Shown: positions 1-11,593, counted from the first letter of the stretch. The stretch is DNA of 64,000 nt from Coenobita brevimanus (GCA_032717465.1 CM064667.1:4758860-4822859), one strand, 5' to 3'. The notes: generated by a model from the sequence alone, not told the origin. A program made the numbers and translations.

Positions 1-167
1 TAAGAGGACTGGCTGTGTTAGTAAGAGGGCTGGCTGTGTTAGGTAGTGGACTGGCTGTGTTAGTAAGAGGGCTGGCTGTGTTAGTAAGAGGACTGGCTGT
101 GTTAGTAAGAGGGCTGGCTGTGTTAGTAAGAGGACTGGCTGTGTTAGGAAGAGGGCTGGCTGTGTTA
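1..167. repeat. 21-bp minisatellite (cut by window edge)
   Basis: About eight copies of a 21-bp unit containing GGCTGGCTGTGTTAG, with A/G variation after AAGAG. The unit is a multiple of three, so a frame reading RGLAVLV repeats stays open, but nothing else suggests coding. The array runs off the left edge. Confidence 0.9.
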
Positions 168-735
168 TCAAAGCCACTGCAGGTAGTTTACAATTGCTAT
201 CCTTTTGTCCAAGCCATTTTCATTGTAATTATTAGTTATTCTTTTTTCTTATGACATTCTTTCAAAGTAGCTCCAAATACCGATTCCTTTTGTACTGTTA
301 TCAAAGCCATTCTAAGTTCCAAGCCTATTTCATGGCCACCCTTGCCAAAATTCACCAGGGTTTTCAAATGAGGTAGACACTATTCCCTTATCAAAGCTTC
401 TCACCAGCTCTGTATGAAGCCAAAATACTAATTAATCTGAAGGTTGGACTGATGTAGTTAGGGAGTGGTAGTGGGGCTCAGTTCTCCATCGAAAGGAAAA
501 ATATAGAAAACACAAGGTACTAATTTTTATTTTCTTCAAATATATAAACTGATAAGACTCTTGATTTCTTCGTAACTAGCACCAAATTAGTCTTAAATAT
601 TCTAAGGAACTCTGGAGATATTGTAACAACTCTCCATGAGCGACTTAATACATGCAGTACAGGTAAGTGTCCCCTTGTTTATTATTGGTACCAAATAACT
701 AAAATACAGTACCAGTCCCGGCCGCAAAGCTAGTG
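168..735. other. Unassigned intergenic DNA
   Basis: AT-rich sequence without a convincing frame, repeat or RNA gene. Confidence 0.6.
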
Positions 736-965
736 GGGCCGTGGTGGCAGAGTGGGTAGAGAGGCGGCATGCCAATCTACTGGACCCGGGTTCGATTCCT
801 GGGAAATAGAGGAATATTTAAAAGTGTGGCAGTGTCCGTAGTGACCTGTCATTTGGACCCGAGTTCGACTCCCGGTTGACTTAGAGGTTATTTAAGGTAG
901 TTCGGCAGTCACTTAGTGGCCTGCCCGGTGGTGGGGATTTGGGCAGTCACGTAGTTGACCTGCCG
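736..965 (+). mobile_element. tRNA-derived SINE-like element, plus strand
   Basis: The head (about 736-815) resembles the two internal RNA polymerase III promoter boxes of a tRNA: a box-A-like TGGCAGAGTGG and a box-B-like GGTTCGATTCC. A second box-B-like piece, GAGTTCGACTCCCGG, lies near 860. The body contains AAAGTGTGGCAGTGTCCGTA and runs into a CA-rich tail. The same head and body recur inverted at 1430-1565, so this is a dispersed element rather than a tRNA gene. The tRNA folding arms are not convincingly present. Confidence 0.65.
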
Positions 966-1205
966 GGGCGAATGTAAAAGTATACACACACACTAACACA
1001 AGACAGACAGACACACACACTAACACAAGACAGACAAACACACACACACACACACACTAACACAAGACAGACACACACACACACACACACACTAACACAA
1101 GACAGACACACACACACACACTAACACAAGACAGACACACACACACACACTAACACAAGACAGACACACACACACACACTAACACAAGACAGACACACAG
1201 TCACA
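966..1205. repeat. CA microsatellite with interspersed CTAACACAAGACAGA
   Basis: Runs of (CA)n of variable length alternate at least seven times with the 15-bp motif CTAACACAAGACAGA. It lies between the plus-strand SINE body and the central hairpin. A weaker inverted counterpart, with CTGTCTGTCTTAGTGTATG, lies near 1352-1400. Confidence 0.85.
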
Positions 1206-1228
1206 CGGCAGACACACACAACATATGC

Positions 1229-1337
1229 ATAAGGGTAGGGTGTGGAAGGAAGGGGGTTTTATTTCTAAGCCCCAAAAATCCAATTGGATTTTTTGGACTT
1301 AGAAATAAAACCCCCCTACCTTCCACACCTTACCCTT
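1229..1337. repeat. Hairpin: ~50-bp inverted repeat
   Basis: The left arm starts AAGGGTAGGGTGTGGAAGG and includes GGTTTTATTTCTAAG. The right arm includes CTTAGAAATAAAACC and ends CCTTCCACACCTTACCCTT. The palindromic centre is CCAATTGG. This is the axis of a larger inverted arrangement reaching from about 736 to 1565. Confidence 0.85.
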
Positions 1338-1565
1338 GTGAATAAGTCCCCTGTCTGTCTTAGTGTATGTATGTCTGTCAGTGTATGCCTGTGTGTGTTT
1401 AAGTGTATGTATGTGTGACTGTGAGCAGCAGGTCACTACGGACACTGCCACAACATTTTTTTTTTTTTTTTTTTTAAATATTGCCTCTATCCTCCCGGGA
1501 ATCGAACCCGGGTTACCTCAATTAGAAAGCCAAGCCCATACAGACTCTGCCATCACGATCACACC
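1338..1565 (-). mobile_element. tRNA-derived SINE-like element, minus strand
   Basis: CAGGTCACTACGGACACTGC at about 1430 is the reverse complement of the body of the plus-strand copy near 830-848. CGGGAATCGAACCCGGG near 1498-1514 is a reversed box B, and ACTCTGCCATCA a reversed box A. A T run (1457-1475) separates body and head. With the plus-strand copy it forms a head-out inverted pair. Confidence 0.65.
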
Positions 1566-2210
1566 TGGAGGGAATCTGGAACTGCTACTGCATTTTCCTT
1601 ACTTGTTACCTGACAAAACAAGGAAATATGAGAGTGTAATATGCAGAATAAGTTGCTAAAATAGAGTTGTTACTATCTAGAACCACTTAGAATACCTAAC
1701 ACTGTAATTTAAGGCTAATCACGAAGAAGTGCAGAGTATCGTGCATCTACTTATGTACCGTAAAAGGAACAAATAAAAACAGGACTTAGTATTTTTTTAT
1801 TCTTTTTTATTTTGGATAATTTACAATACTTTCTTTACCTTCCCTGTGTTATTTTTATTTATCGTATCTGCCAGGCTCCTAACACACTCGACTGGACCAA
1901 ATCGCCTGTTGTCAGCTGTAAAGAAATGCTAGAGTTATTCCATCATGTAAGGGTTAATGCTGACAGTGTATTAACTCTCTAAGGCTCCCATAACTCACTC
2001 TCAGCTCAGTAAAATCGTCTGGTTTAACTGGAATGTCACTAAAATTGTCCCGAACATAAGGGGGTTAATGAATGCCTTCGTTACCCCTTTTATGCGCGGG
2101 GGTACTCTATGTCCAACTGACGGGGGGTACTATGCTGTTCGACTGAAAGTGAGTCATAGGAGCCTGGGAGAGCTAATATGATACTTCACTGACTTTAACT
2201 TGGCTAGAAT
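1566..2210. other. Unassigned intergenic DNA
   Basis: No convincing gene or repeat. 1715-1735 carries AATCACGAAGAAGTGCAGAG, a short match to the internal MITE-B motif. Confidence 0.5.
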
Positions 2211-2214
2211 TACA

Positions 2215-2452
2215 CTTGCCATCTCTCCATCTCGATTTCTGACCTGTAGCAATGCATTAACACCAGAATACGATGCTAGCCAACGAAGAAATGCTTAGAA
2301 GGGATGCAGGGCCGTAGTATTGCCTCACCCTGCCTCTGAGATACGGGAAATAGCCTACAAATGGACGAAAAATTCCCGAGTTAAACTATGCGTACGACTC
2401 AGCATTCAGAATAGAGATAGACGGCAATTTTAGGCCAAATTAGTGTAAAAAA
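2215..2452. mobile_element. MITE-B fragment
   Basis: Contains a diverged form of the family's internal motif (GATGCTAGCCAACGAAGAAA) and a right end with GACTCAGCATTCAGAATAGA followed by TTTTAGGCCAAATTAGTGTA. The same order is seen at 32400-32520 and 45100-45190. Diverged and probably incomplete. Confidence 0.5.
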
Positions 2453-2871
2453 AAAGAGGTGTCTTCCGCTTGGCCTCTTCCCGTCGCATCAATGCAGCGG
2501 TGGCGCCATCTTGTGCGAGGAATGTGAGAATACCAGGCCAATTCAGTACGAGGACGCATATCAGTTTTTTCGAAATGGTGGGGTTAGATAAAAATTTCAC
2601 TGAGCCCTTCCATACGTCAAGGCTACTTAAAGCCAAATAACATGGTCTGGAGGCATCAAAAATAAAATACAAAACATCTACATGATATAAAAACATCTGT
2701 CCACTTCCGGGACTCGATCTCTGGCGCCTAGGACAGCGCTTTCCATCTGCTGACGTCATATTTTACTCTTACTCTTTGCCAGGCTTCAGACGATTTCAAG
2801 GAACATAAGAAAACCGCAAGATAAGGGAGCAGAAACAGTCTTCATTAACTCCCAAACTAAGAACAACTTAA
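2453..2871. other. Unassigned; possible minus-strand tRNA-like piece at 2690-2760
   Basis: On the minus strand near 2745-2705, GATGGAAAGCGCTGTCC and GAGATCGAGTCCCGG resemble the anticodon-arm and box-B side of a tRNA-derived SINE. Box A is weak, so this is only a suggestion. Confidence 0.35.
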
Positions 2872-4580
2872 TGAATTTGTTCATACCCCACCCAACCCCC
2901 TCCAACCCCACTGCACCCCACACAACTCCGATCCCACCCCACTGCACCCCACCCAACCCCGATCCTATCCCATGCACCCCACCCAACCCCACTCCTACCC
3001 CACTGCACCCCACCCAACCCCGATCCCACCCCACTGCACCCCACCCAACCGCAGTCCTACCCCACTGCACCCCACCCAACCCCACACCTACCCCAATGCA
3101 CCCCACCCAACCCCACTCCTACCCCACTACACCCCACCCAACCCCACTACTACCCTATTGTACCCCACCCAACCCCGATCCCACCCCACTGCACCCCACC
3201 CAACCCCGATACGACCCCATTGCATCCCACACAACCCCCTCCAACCCCACTGCACCCCACACAACCCTGATCCCACCCCACTGCACCCCACACAACCCCG
3301 ATCCTATCCCATGCACCCCACCCCACCCCAGTCCTACCCCACTGCACCCCACCCAACCCCAATCCTACCCCACTGCACCCCACCAAACCCAGATCCCACC
3401 CCACTGCACCCCACCCAACCCCGATCCTACCCCACTGCACCCCACCCAACCCCGATCCTACCCCACTGCACCCCACCTAACCCAGATCCTACCCCATGCA
3501 CCCCACCCAACCGCAGTCCTACCCCACTGCACCCCACCCAACCCCACTCTTACCCCACTGCACCCCACCCAACCCCACTCCTACCCCACTGCACCCAACC
3601 CAACCCCACTACTACCCCACTGCACCCCACCCAACCCCAGTCCTACTCCACTGTACCCCACCCAACCCCACTACTACCCCACTGCACCCCACCCAACCCC
3701 GATCCTACCCCACTGCAACCCACACAATCCTAATCCTATCCTACTACACCCCACCCAATCCCACTCCTACCCCACTGCACCCCACCCAACCCCACAACAA
3801 CCCCACTGTACCCAACCCAACCCCAGTCCTACCCCACTGCACTCCACCCAACCCCACTCCTACCCCACTGCACTCCACCCCACCCCACTCTTACCCCACT
3901 GCACTCCACCCAACCCCAGTCCTACCCCACTGCACTCCACCCAACCCCAGTCCTACCCCACTGCACTCCACCCAACCCCACTCCTACCCCACTGCACTCC
4001 ACCCCACCCCAGTCCTACCCCACTGCACTCCACCCAACCCCAGTCCTACCCCACTGCACTCCACCCAACCCCCACTCCTACCCCACTGCACTCCAACCAA
4101 CCCCACTCCTACCCCACTGCACTCCAACCAACCCCAGTCCTACCCAACTGCACTCCACCCAACCCCAGTCCTACCCCACTGCACTCCAACCAACCCCACT
4201 CCTACCCCACTTCACTCCACCCCACCCCAGTCCTACCCCACTGCACTCCACCCCACCCCAGTCCTACCCCACAGCACTCCAACCAACCCCAGTCCTACCC
4301 CACTGCACTCCACCCAACCCCACTCCTACCCCACTGCACTCCACCCAACCCCAGTCCTACCCCACTGCACTCCACCCAACCCCAGTCCTACCCCACTGCA
4401 CTCCAACCAACCCCACTCCTACCCCACTGCACTCCAACCAACCCCAGTCCTACCCCACTGCACTCCACCCAACCCCACTCCTACCCCACTGCACTCCACC
4501 CAACCCCACTCCTACCCCACTGCACTCCACCCAACCCCAGTCCTACCCCACTGCACCCCACCCAACCCCAGTCTTTCCCT
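2872..4580. repeat. 31-bp C-rich minisatellite, about 55 units
   Basis: The unit reads roughly CCCCACTGCACCCCACCCAA followed by CCCCGATCCTA (31 bp). Because 31 is not a multiple of three and has no stop on this strand, long His/Pro/Thr-rich frames with a 31-residue period arise (the longest 2871-4598). From about 3838 most units carry GCACTCCA instead of GCACCCCA, marking two homogenised blocks. The complementary strand is G-rich with many GGGG runs. Confidence 0.95.
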
Positions 4581-4669
4581 ACTTCAGTATCTCTCTGAAA
4601 AAGTCATAAAACAGGGTGGTTCATAAATGTTGTCCCTTGCATGAGTTATGGGGTGTTTGAGGAAGCAGT
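4581..4669. other. Short spacer between opposite-skew arrays
   Basis: Only about 90 bp of ordinary sequence separates a C-rich array from a G-rich array on the same strand. Nothing recognisable lies within it. Confidence 0.7.
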
Positions 4670-7600
4670 GTTGGGTAGGTTTTAGGCATGATGTAGGGTA
4701 GGGGAGGTATGTAGGTAGGTAGGTTTGGCAGGGTAGGGTAGGGTAGGGTAAGGTAGGTTTGGCAGGGTAGGGCAGGGTAAGGTAAGGTAGGTGTGGTAGT
4801 GTAGGGTAGGGTAGGGTAAGGTAAGGTAGGTATGGTAGTGTAGGGTAGGGTAGGGTACGGTAGGGTAGGGTAGGGTAGGGTAAGGTAATGTAGGTAGGGT
4901 AGGGTAGGGTAGGGTAAGGTAATGTAGGTAGGTATGGTAGTGTAGGGTAGGGTAGGGTAAGGTAGGGCAGGGTAGGGTAGGGCAGGGTAAGGTAGGTATG
5001 GTATGGTAGAGTAGGGTAGGGTAGGGTAGGGTAGTGTAGGGTAGGGTAGAGTAGTGTAGGGTAGGGTAGGGTAGGGTAAGGTAGGTATGGTATGGTAGGG
5101 TAGGGTAGGGTGAGGTAAGGTAGGTATGGTAGGGTAGGGAAGGGCAGGGTAGGGTAGGGTAGGGTAGGGTAAGGTAGGGTAGGGTAGGGTAGGGTAGGGT
5201 AGGGTAGGGCAGGGCAGGGTAAGGTAAAGTAGGTATGGTAGGGTAGGGTAGGGTAGGGTAGTGTGGGGTAGGGTAGGGTAGCGTAGGGTAGGGTAGGGTA
5301 GGGTAGCATAGGGCAGGGTAGGTATGGTATGGTAGGGTATGGTATGGTAGGGTAGGGTAGGGTATCATAGGGAAGGGTAGGGTAGGGTAAGGTAAAGTAG
5401 GTAGGGTAGGGTAGGGTAGGGTAGGGAAGGGCAGGGTAAGGAAAGGTAGGTATGGTAGGGTATGGTAGGGTAGGGTAGGGTAGCATAGGGCAGGGTAAGG
5501 TATGGTAGGGTAGGGTAGGGTAGGGTATCGTAGGGTAGGGTAGGGTAGGGTAAGGTAAGGTAGGTAGGGTAGGGTAGGGTAGGGTAGGGTAGGGTAAAGT
5601 AGGGTAGGGTAGGGTAGGGCAGGGTAAGGTAAGGTAGGTATTGTAGTGTAGGGTAGGGTAGGGTAGGGTAGGGTAGGGTAGGGCAGGGTAAGGTAAGGTA
5701 GGTAGGGTACGGTAGGGTAGGGTAGGGTAGGGTAAGGTAATGTTGGTAGGGTAGGGTAGGGTAGGGTAGGGCAGGGTAAGGTAAGGTAGGTAGGGTAGGG
5801 TAGGGTAGGGTAGGGCAGGGTAAGGTAAGGTAGGTATGGTAGGGTAGGGTAGGGTAGGGTAGGGTAGGGTAGGGTAGGGTAGGGTAGGGTAGGTAAGGTA
5901 AGGTAAAGTTAAGGTAGGTATGGTAGGGTAGGGTAGGGTAGGGTAGGGTAGGGTAGGGCAGGGTAGGGTAATGTAGGTATGGTAGGGTAGGGTACGGTAG
6001 GGTAGGGTAGGGTAAGGTAGGTAGGGTAGGGTAGGGTAGGGTAGGGTAGGGTAGGGCAGGGTAAGGTAAGGTAGGTAGGGTAGGGTAGAGTAGGGTAGGG
6101 TAGGGTAAGGTAAGGTAGGTATGGTAGGGTATGGTAGGGTAGGGTAGGGTAGGGCAAGGTAAGGTAAGGTAGGTAGGGTAGGGTAAGGTAGGGTAGGGTA
6201 GGGTAGGGTAGGGTAAGGTAAGGTAGGTATGGTAGGGTAGGGTAGGGTAGGGCAGGGTAAGGTAAGGTAGGTATGGTAGGGTAAGGTAAGGTAGGTAGGG
6301 TAGGGTAGGGTAGGGTAGGGCAGGGTAAGGTAAGGTAGGTAGGGTAGGGTAGGGTAGGGTAGGGTAGGGTAGGGTAGGGTAGGGTAAGGTAGGTAGGGTA
6401 GGGTAGGGTAGGGTAGGGCAGGGTTAGGTAAGGTAGGTAGGGTAGGGTAGGGTAGGGTAGGGTAAGGTAAGGTAGGTAGGCAGGTAGGGTAGGGTAGGGT
6501 AGGGTAGGGTAGGGTACGGTAGGGTAGGGTAGGGCAGGGTAGGGTAGGGTAGGGTAGGGTAGGGTAGGGTAGGGTAGGGTAGGGTAGGGTAGGGCAGGGT
6601 AAGGTAAGGTAGGTAGGGTAGGGTAGGGTAGGGTAGGGCAGGGCAGGGTTGGGTAGGTATGGTAGGGTAGGGTAGGGTAAGGTAAGGTAGGTATGGTAGG
6701 GTAGGGTAGGGTATAATAGGGTAGGGTAGGGCAGGGTAAGGTAAGGTAGGTATGGTAGGGTAGGGTAGGGTAAGGTAAGGTGGGTATGGTAGGTATGGTA
6801 GGGTAAGGTAAGGTAGGTATGGTAGGGTAGGGTAGGGTAGGGTAGGGCAGGGTAAGGTAAGGTAGGTAAGGTAGGTATGGTTGGGTAGGGTAGGGTAGGG
6901 TAAGGTAAGGTAAGGTAAGGTAGGTAGGGTAGGGTAGGGTAGGGTAGGGTAGGGTAGGGCAAGGTAAGGTAGGTATGGTATGGTAGGGTAGGGTAGGGTA
7001 GGGCAGGGTAGGGTAGGTATGGTAGGGTAAGGTAAGGTATGTATGGTAGGGTAGGGTAGGGTAGGGTAGGGAAGGGTAGGGCAGGGTTAGGTAAGGTAGG
7101 TATGGTAGGGTAGGGTAGGGTAGGGCAGGGTAAGGTAAGGTAGGTAGGGTAGGGTAGGGAAGGGTAAGGTAAGGTAGGTATGGTAGGGTAGGGTAGGGTA
7201 GGGCAGGGTAAGGTAAGGTAGGTAGGGTAAGGTAGGGTAGGGTAGGGTAGGGTAAGGTAGGTATGGTAGGGTAGGGTAGGGTAGGGCAGGGTAGGGTAAT
7301 GTAGGTATGGTAGGGTAGGGTAGGGTAGGGTATGATAGGGTAGGGTAGGTCAGGGTAAGGTAGGGTAGGGTAGGGTAGGGTAGGGTAGGGCAGGGTAGGG
7401 TAGGTATGGTATGGTAGGGTAGGGTAAGGTAAGGTAGGTATGGTAGGGTAGTGCAGGGTATGGTAGGGTAGGGTAGGGTATAATAGGGTAGGGTAGGGCA
7501 GGGTAAGGTAAGGTAGGTATGGTAGGGTAGGGTAGGGTAAGGTAAGGTAGGTAGGGTAGGGTAGGGTAGGGTATGGTAGGGCAGGGTAAAGTAAGGTAGG

Positions 7601-8010
7601 TATGATAGGGTAGGGTAGGGTAGGGTAGGGTAAGGTAAGGTAGGTAGGGTAGGGTAGGGTAAGGTAGGGTAGGGTAGGGTAGGGCAGGGTAAAGTAAGGT
7701 AGGTATGGTAGGGTAGGGTAGGGTAGGGTAGGGTAGGGTAGGGTAAGGTGAGGTAGGTATGGTAGGGTAGGGTAGGGTAGGGTAGGGTAGGGTAGGGTAG
7801 GGTAAGGTAAGGTAGGTATGGTAGGGTTGGGTAGGGTAGGGTAGGGTAGGGTAAGGTAGGTATGGTATGGTAGGGTAGGGTAAGGTATGGTAGTGTAGGG
7901 TAGGGTAGGGTAGGGTAAGGTAAGGTAGGTATGGTATGGTAGGGTAGGGTAGGGCAGGGTTAGGTAAGGTAGGTATGGTATGGTGGGGTAGGGTAGGGTA
8001 AGGTAAGGTC
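4670..8010. repeat. 3.3-kb degenerate GGGTA pentanucleotide array
   Basis: Mostly GGGTA, with GGGCA, GGTAA, GGTAT and AGGTAGGTA variants. The variants recur in the order GGGCA, GGTAAGGTAAGGTAGGTA, GGTAT, then runs of GGGTA, giving a loose higher-order repeat of about 40-70 bp. The minus strand has no stop in the pentamer, so Tyr-Pro-Thr-Leu-Pro frames of 792 and 706 residues appear; these are artefacts. The G-rich strand has very many four-run GGG tracts with TA loops. Confidence 0.95.
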
Positions 8011-8249
8011 TAGTGAGAACAGATCTCATTCTTTGGCCTCTCCGCGCATCTTTGTGACGTCACACGGTCTTCTTCTCGGGGGTTCAGAGGAAACAAGTAA
8101 AGAGGATGGGTAACTGCCACAAATTACCACCATTTGCTGAGTTTTTTTGTGGCCTCGTCAGCGTTGTAATATAACTATATTGGTGTTGATCCTACTGTTG
8201 TTACTGATTTCTTCCTAATTTATAGCTTCAGTACTTTAAGCCGGATAGG
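8011..8249. other. Unassigned flank of the pentamer array
   Basis: Ordinary sequence; no gene or repeat recognised. Confidence 0.5.
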
Positions 8250-8305
8250 AGTATATGAACTTACGCAGAGTATATGAACTTACGCAGAGTATATGAACTT
8301 ACGCA
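8250..8305. repeat. Three copies of a 20-bp unit
   Basis: GTATATGAACTTACGCAGA-type units occur three times head to tail; the last diverges after TACGCA. Confidence 0.85.
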
Positions 8306-8434
8306 TATCTGAATTCATCACTATTTGTTCCAGTCTTATCATTTCCATTAGGGTGGTGGTGAAATATTATTGCTGTTCATTACTTAGTGTTAATACTTTT
8401 CATCATCTTCGTCATCACAATCAACATTACTCTT

Positions 8435-8474
<40 letters not shown>
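8435..8474. repeat. (ATC)n microsatellite
   Basis: About 13 uninterrupted ATC units. Read in one frame this gives a histidine run that should not be taken as protein. Confidence 0.9.
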
Positions 8475-8506
8475 CTGTCACTACCATAACTCCCTCAACT
8501 TCTATA

Positions 8507-8510
<4 letters not shown>

Positions 8511-8591
<81 letters not shown>
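8511..8591. repeat. (CT)n microsatellite
   Basis: About 40 uninterrupted CT units. Confidence 0.95.
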
Positions 8592-8596
<5 letters not shown>

Positions 8597-8723
8597 AATC
8601 AGATATACCACGTTAGACACCACCAGAACACATCAGATATACCACATTGCACACCACAAACCACCACCACAACACACCACACCACACCACACCTTCCCAA
8701 GGATGATAAAGGTGTTTATATAC

Positions 8724-9902
<1,179 letters not shown>

Positions 9903-9929
9903 AGTGTGTGTGTGTGTGTGTGTGTGTGT
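9903..9929. repeat. (GT)n microsatellite
   Basis: About 12 GT units immediately before a dispersed repeat. Confidence 0.9.
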
Positions 9930-9997
9930 ATAGTAGGACTCGCGCACGTTTGCGGCTGTGGTGTGGCTCGCAACTGTGTACAATGGTGCCATGTTTC
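9930..9997 (+). repeat. Dispersed repeat, plus copy
   Basis: TATAGTAGGACTCGCGCACG, then TTTGCGGCTGTGGTGTGGCT and CTGTGTACAATGGTGCCATG. The reverse complement recurs at 10794-10858, giving an inverted pair about 0.8 kb apart. Confidence 0.75.
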
Positions 9998-10164
9998 CCC
10001 AACTTGCGATGTGAAACGGAAGCTATTTATGTACAAGGCATCACAAATTCGATAAATTCAGATGAATAAAACTTCCACTTGTGTATTTTGATGGATGAAT
10101 CAACAGTAATCTTATTATGCATAAAATATTTATACAGTAACACAGAAACATGGCATACATATTG

Positions 10165-10572
10165 TACAGTGTTGCTAAAAGAAATTGTAGTCACTTTTAA
10201 TGTTTTTTAGCGTAGTTTTAGGGTGGGTAATAATATCACAGTTATGGATATAAGATAATGAGCCTGAAAAAAGAAGAAATATGCCAATATCCAAAGTAAA
10301 AGAAATAATTCATGTAATTCTTCTGAGTGGCAACACTTACCAGTCTGGCCTACGGTAAAGTACCTTCGTATACCCAAGCATAGCTTGTACAGGTGTTGCT
10401 AGGGAAAAATGCTCACATTTACTGGCTTTTACCGTAATTTTAAGGACGAGGAATAATCACATTTATAATCATAAGCTAATATGTAGGACAAAATAGTAGG
10501 CATATGCCAATACCGAAGTAAAAAAAAAAAAACATTCACTCGCGAGCGGCAACACTTCCACACCCAGTCGGC
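10165..10572 (+). repeat. Diverged ~220-bp tandem duplication
   Basis: 10165-10350 and 10387-10572 share the same order of blocks: GTTGCTA, a TCAC/CTCAC block, TTTTAG.GTAGTTTTA-like, AATAATC/TCACA, ATATGCCAATA.C, GTAAAA runs and GGCAACACTTCCA/ACC. Identity is moderate, so the duplication is old. Both halves end in GGCAACACTT. Confidence 0.6.
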
Positions 10573-10607
10573 GAGAGAGCGAGAGAGAGAGAGAGAGAGA
10601 GAGAGAG
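10573..10607. repeat. (GA)n microsatellite
   Basis: GA repeat; a second one lies at 10743-10777, about 150 bp away. Confidence 0.9.
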
Positions 10608-10741
10608 GCAGGAGAGGGGCATGCATTGAATGCATTGTCGGCATCACTAAATATAACAAAACCAAATTAACAAATGAAAGCACAATTATAAATAACTTAT
10701 AAAAGAATCAAAAGTACTCAGGGTGGCTCACATCTCCCGCC

Positions 10742-10742
<1 letters not shown>

Positions 10743-10777
<35 letters not shown>
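10743..10777. repeat. (GA)n microsatellite
   Basis: Uninterrupted GA units next to the minus copy of the dispersed repeat. Confidence 0.9.
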
Positions 10778-10781
<4 letters not shown>

Positions 10782-10793
10782 GGTATACAAAAC

Positions 10794-10858
10794 GTGGCAA
10801 CACTGTACACAGGTGCGGGCTACACCACAGCCGCAAACCTAGGCGAGTCCTACTATAG
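10794..10858 (-). repeat. Dispersed repeat, minus copy
   Basis: Contains GCTACACCACAGCCGCAAAC and GCGAGTCCTACTATA, the reverse complement of 9930-9997 with a few differences. Confidence 0.75.
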
Positions 10859-11026
10859 TAACGAAAAACGGATGTAGTTTGCAAGCTGTTGTTTGTCAGT
10901 CCTATTCTACCTATCCCACCCCCAGGTTGCACGTAGTAAATGAGACCCCGATCTATTGGACGTTTCATCCTGGGGCATAAATCTTAACCCTGCTGGAGTG
11001 GTGGGCTCAGGTGCCGCGTGACGTCA

Positions 11027-11285
11027 CTATAGTCTCGGCGCACGACTCTGAGGATGTCATTATCGTACAACCTACCATTCAAAAGTGCGTCCGATTTCAT
11101 GTCATATTATACACGAATCATATTATTATGCACGAATATATTATACACGAATATTATTATACACGAACATATTATACACGAATCACATGCGTCTCATATT
11201 ATACACGAAGTCAGACGCACTTTTGAATGGTAGGTTGCCAGAGCACGATAATAACAACCTCAGAGTCACGCGCCGCGACTATAGA
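11027..11285. mobile_element. MITE-C, complete, with internal ATTATACACGA array
   Basis: Terminal inverted repeats of about 65-70 bp begin CTATAGTCTCGGCGCACGAC and end with the complement, GTCACGCGCCGCGACTATAG. Both arms include CTACCATTCAAAAGTGCGTC or its complement. The centre (about 11105-11205) is a short array of ATTATACACGAAT units. A second, expanded copy sits at 49485-49925. No transposase frame, so it is non-autonomous. CTATAG at both ends may include a TA target duplication. Confidence 0.8.
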
Positions 11286-11324
11286 CCTTGGGGTAGGGCA
11301 GGGTGAAGTACTGTAGGGTAGTGT

Positions 11325-11538
11325 AGCCAGACTCCTTATCCCGTAAGGGGTGGCCACAAACAAATCACCTCCATGTCGCCCTGTCCCCTGCCATTTCGTT
11401 GCCATTCCCCCAACTTACACCCCCCTCTCTCATACACCTCTCTACTTCACCCCTCCATCTCTTCCTCGGTCTCCCCCTCCCTCTCCCCTCCTCCACCTCA
11501 CCCACATCACTCTCCTTGTTAATCTCACATTCATTAGG
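11325..11538 (-). mobile_element. LINE-4 3'-end fragment
   Basis: The minus strand encodes the family's C-terminal module (RGRGRPRxRWRDxVxR, then MxxDRAxWRxFVCGHPLR) in broken frames. It ends near GCCAGACTCCTTATCCCGTA. This copy lacks the GATA tail and abuts a short GGGTA-like stretch at 11287-11325. Confidence 0.75.
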
Positions 11539-11549
11539 TAAGCATTACC

Positions 11550-11550
<1 letters not shown>

Positions 11551-11591
<41 letters not shown>
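11551..11591. repeat. (GT)n microsatellite
   Basis: About 20 GT units. Confidence 0.95.

Positions 11592-11593
<2 letters not shown>

Noticed and set aside
736..815. Functional tRNA gene
   Set aside because: Box A and box B are present but acceptor and other stems do not pair convincingly, and the sequence recurs as part of a longer dispersed element.
2871..4598. 575-codon Pro/His/Thr-rich open frame as a structural protein
   Set aside because: The 31-bp unit has no stop in any plus frame, and overlapping frames are equally open; period and content follow directly from the DNA repeat.
4670..8010. True interstitial telomere (TTAGG)n
   Set aside because: The array has GGGTA/GGTAA words, not TTAGG runs; kept only as a tentative comparison.
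4584..8029. Two very long Tyr-Pro-Thr-Leu-Pro frames (792 and 706 codons) on the minus strand
   Set aside because: Reading TACCC repeats gives YPTLP in every frame; no start, signal or unique sequence.
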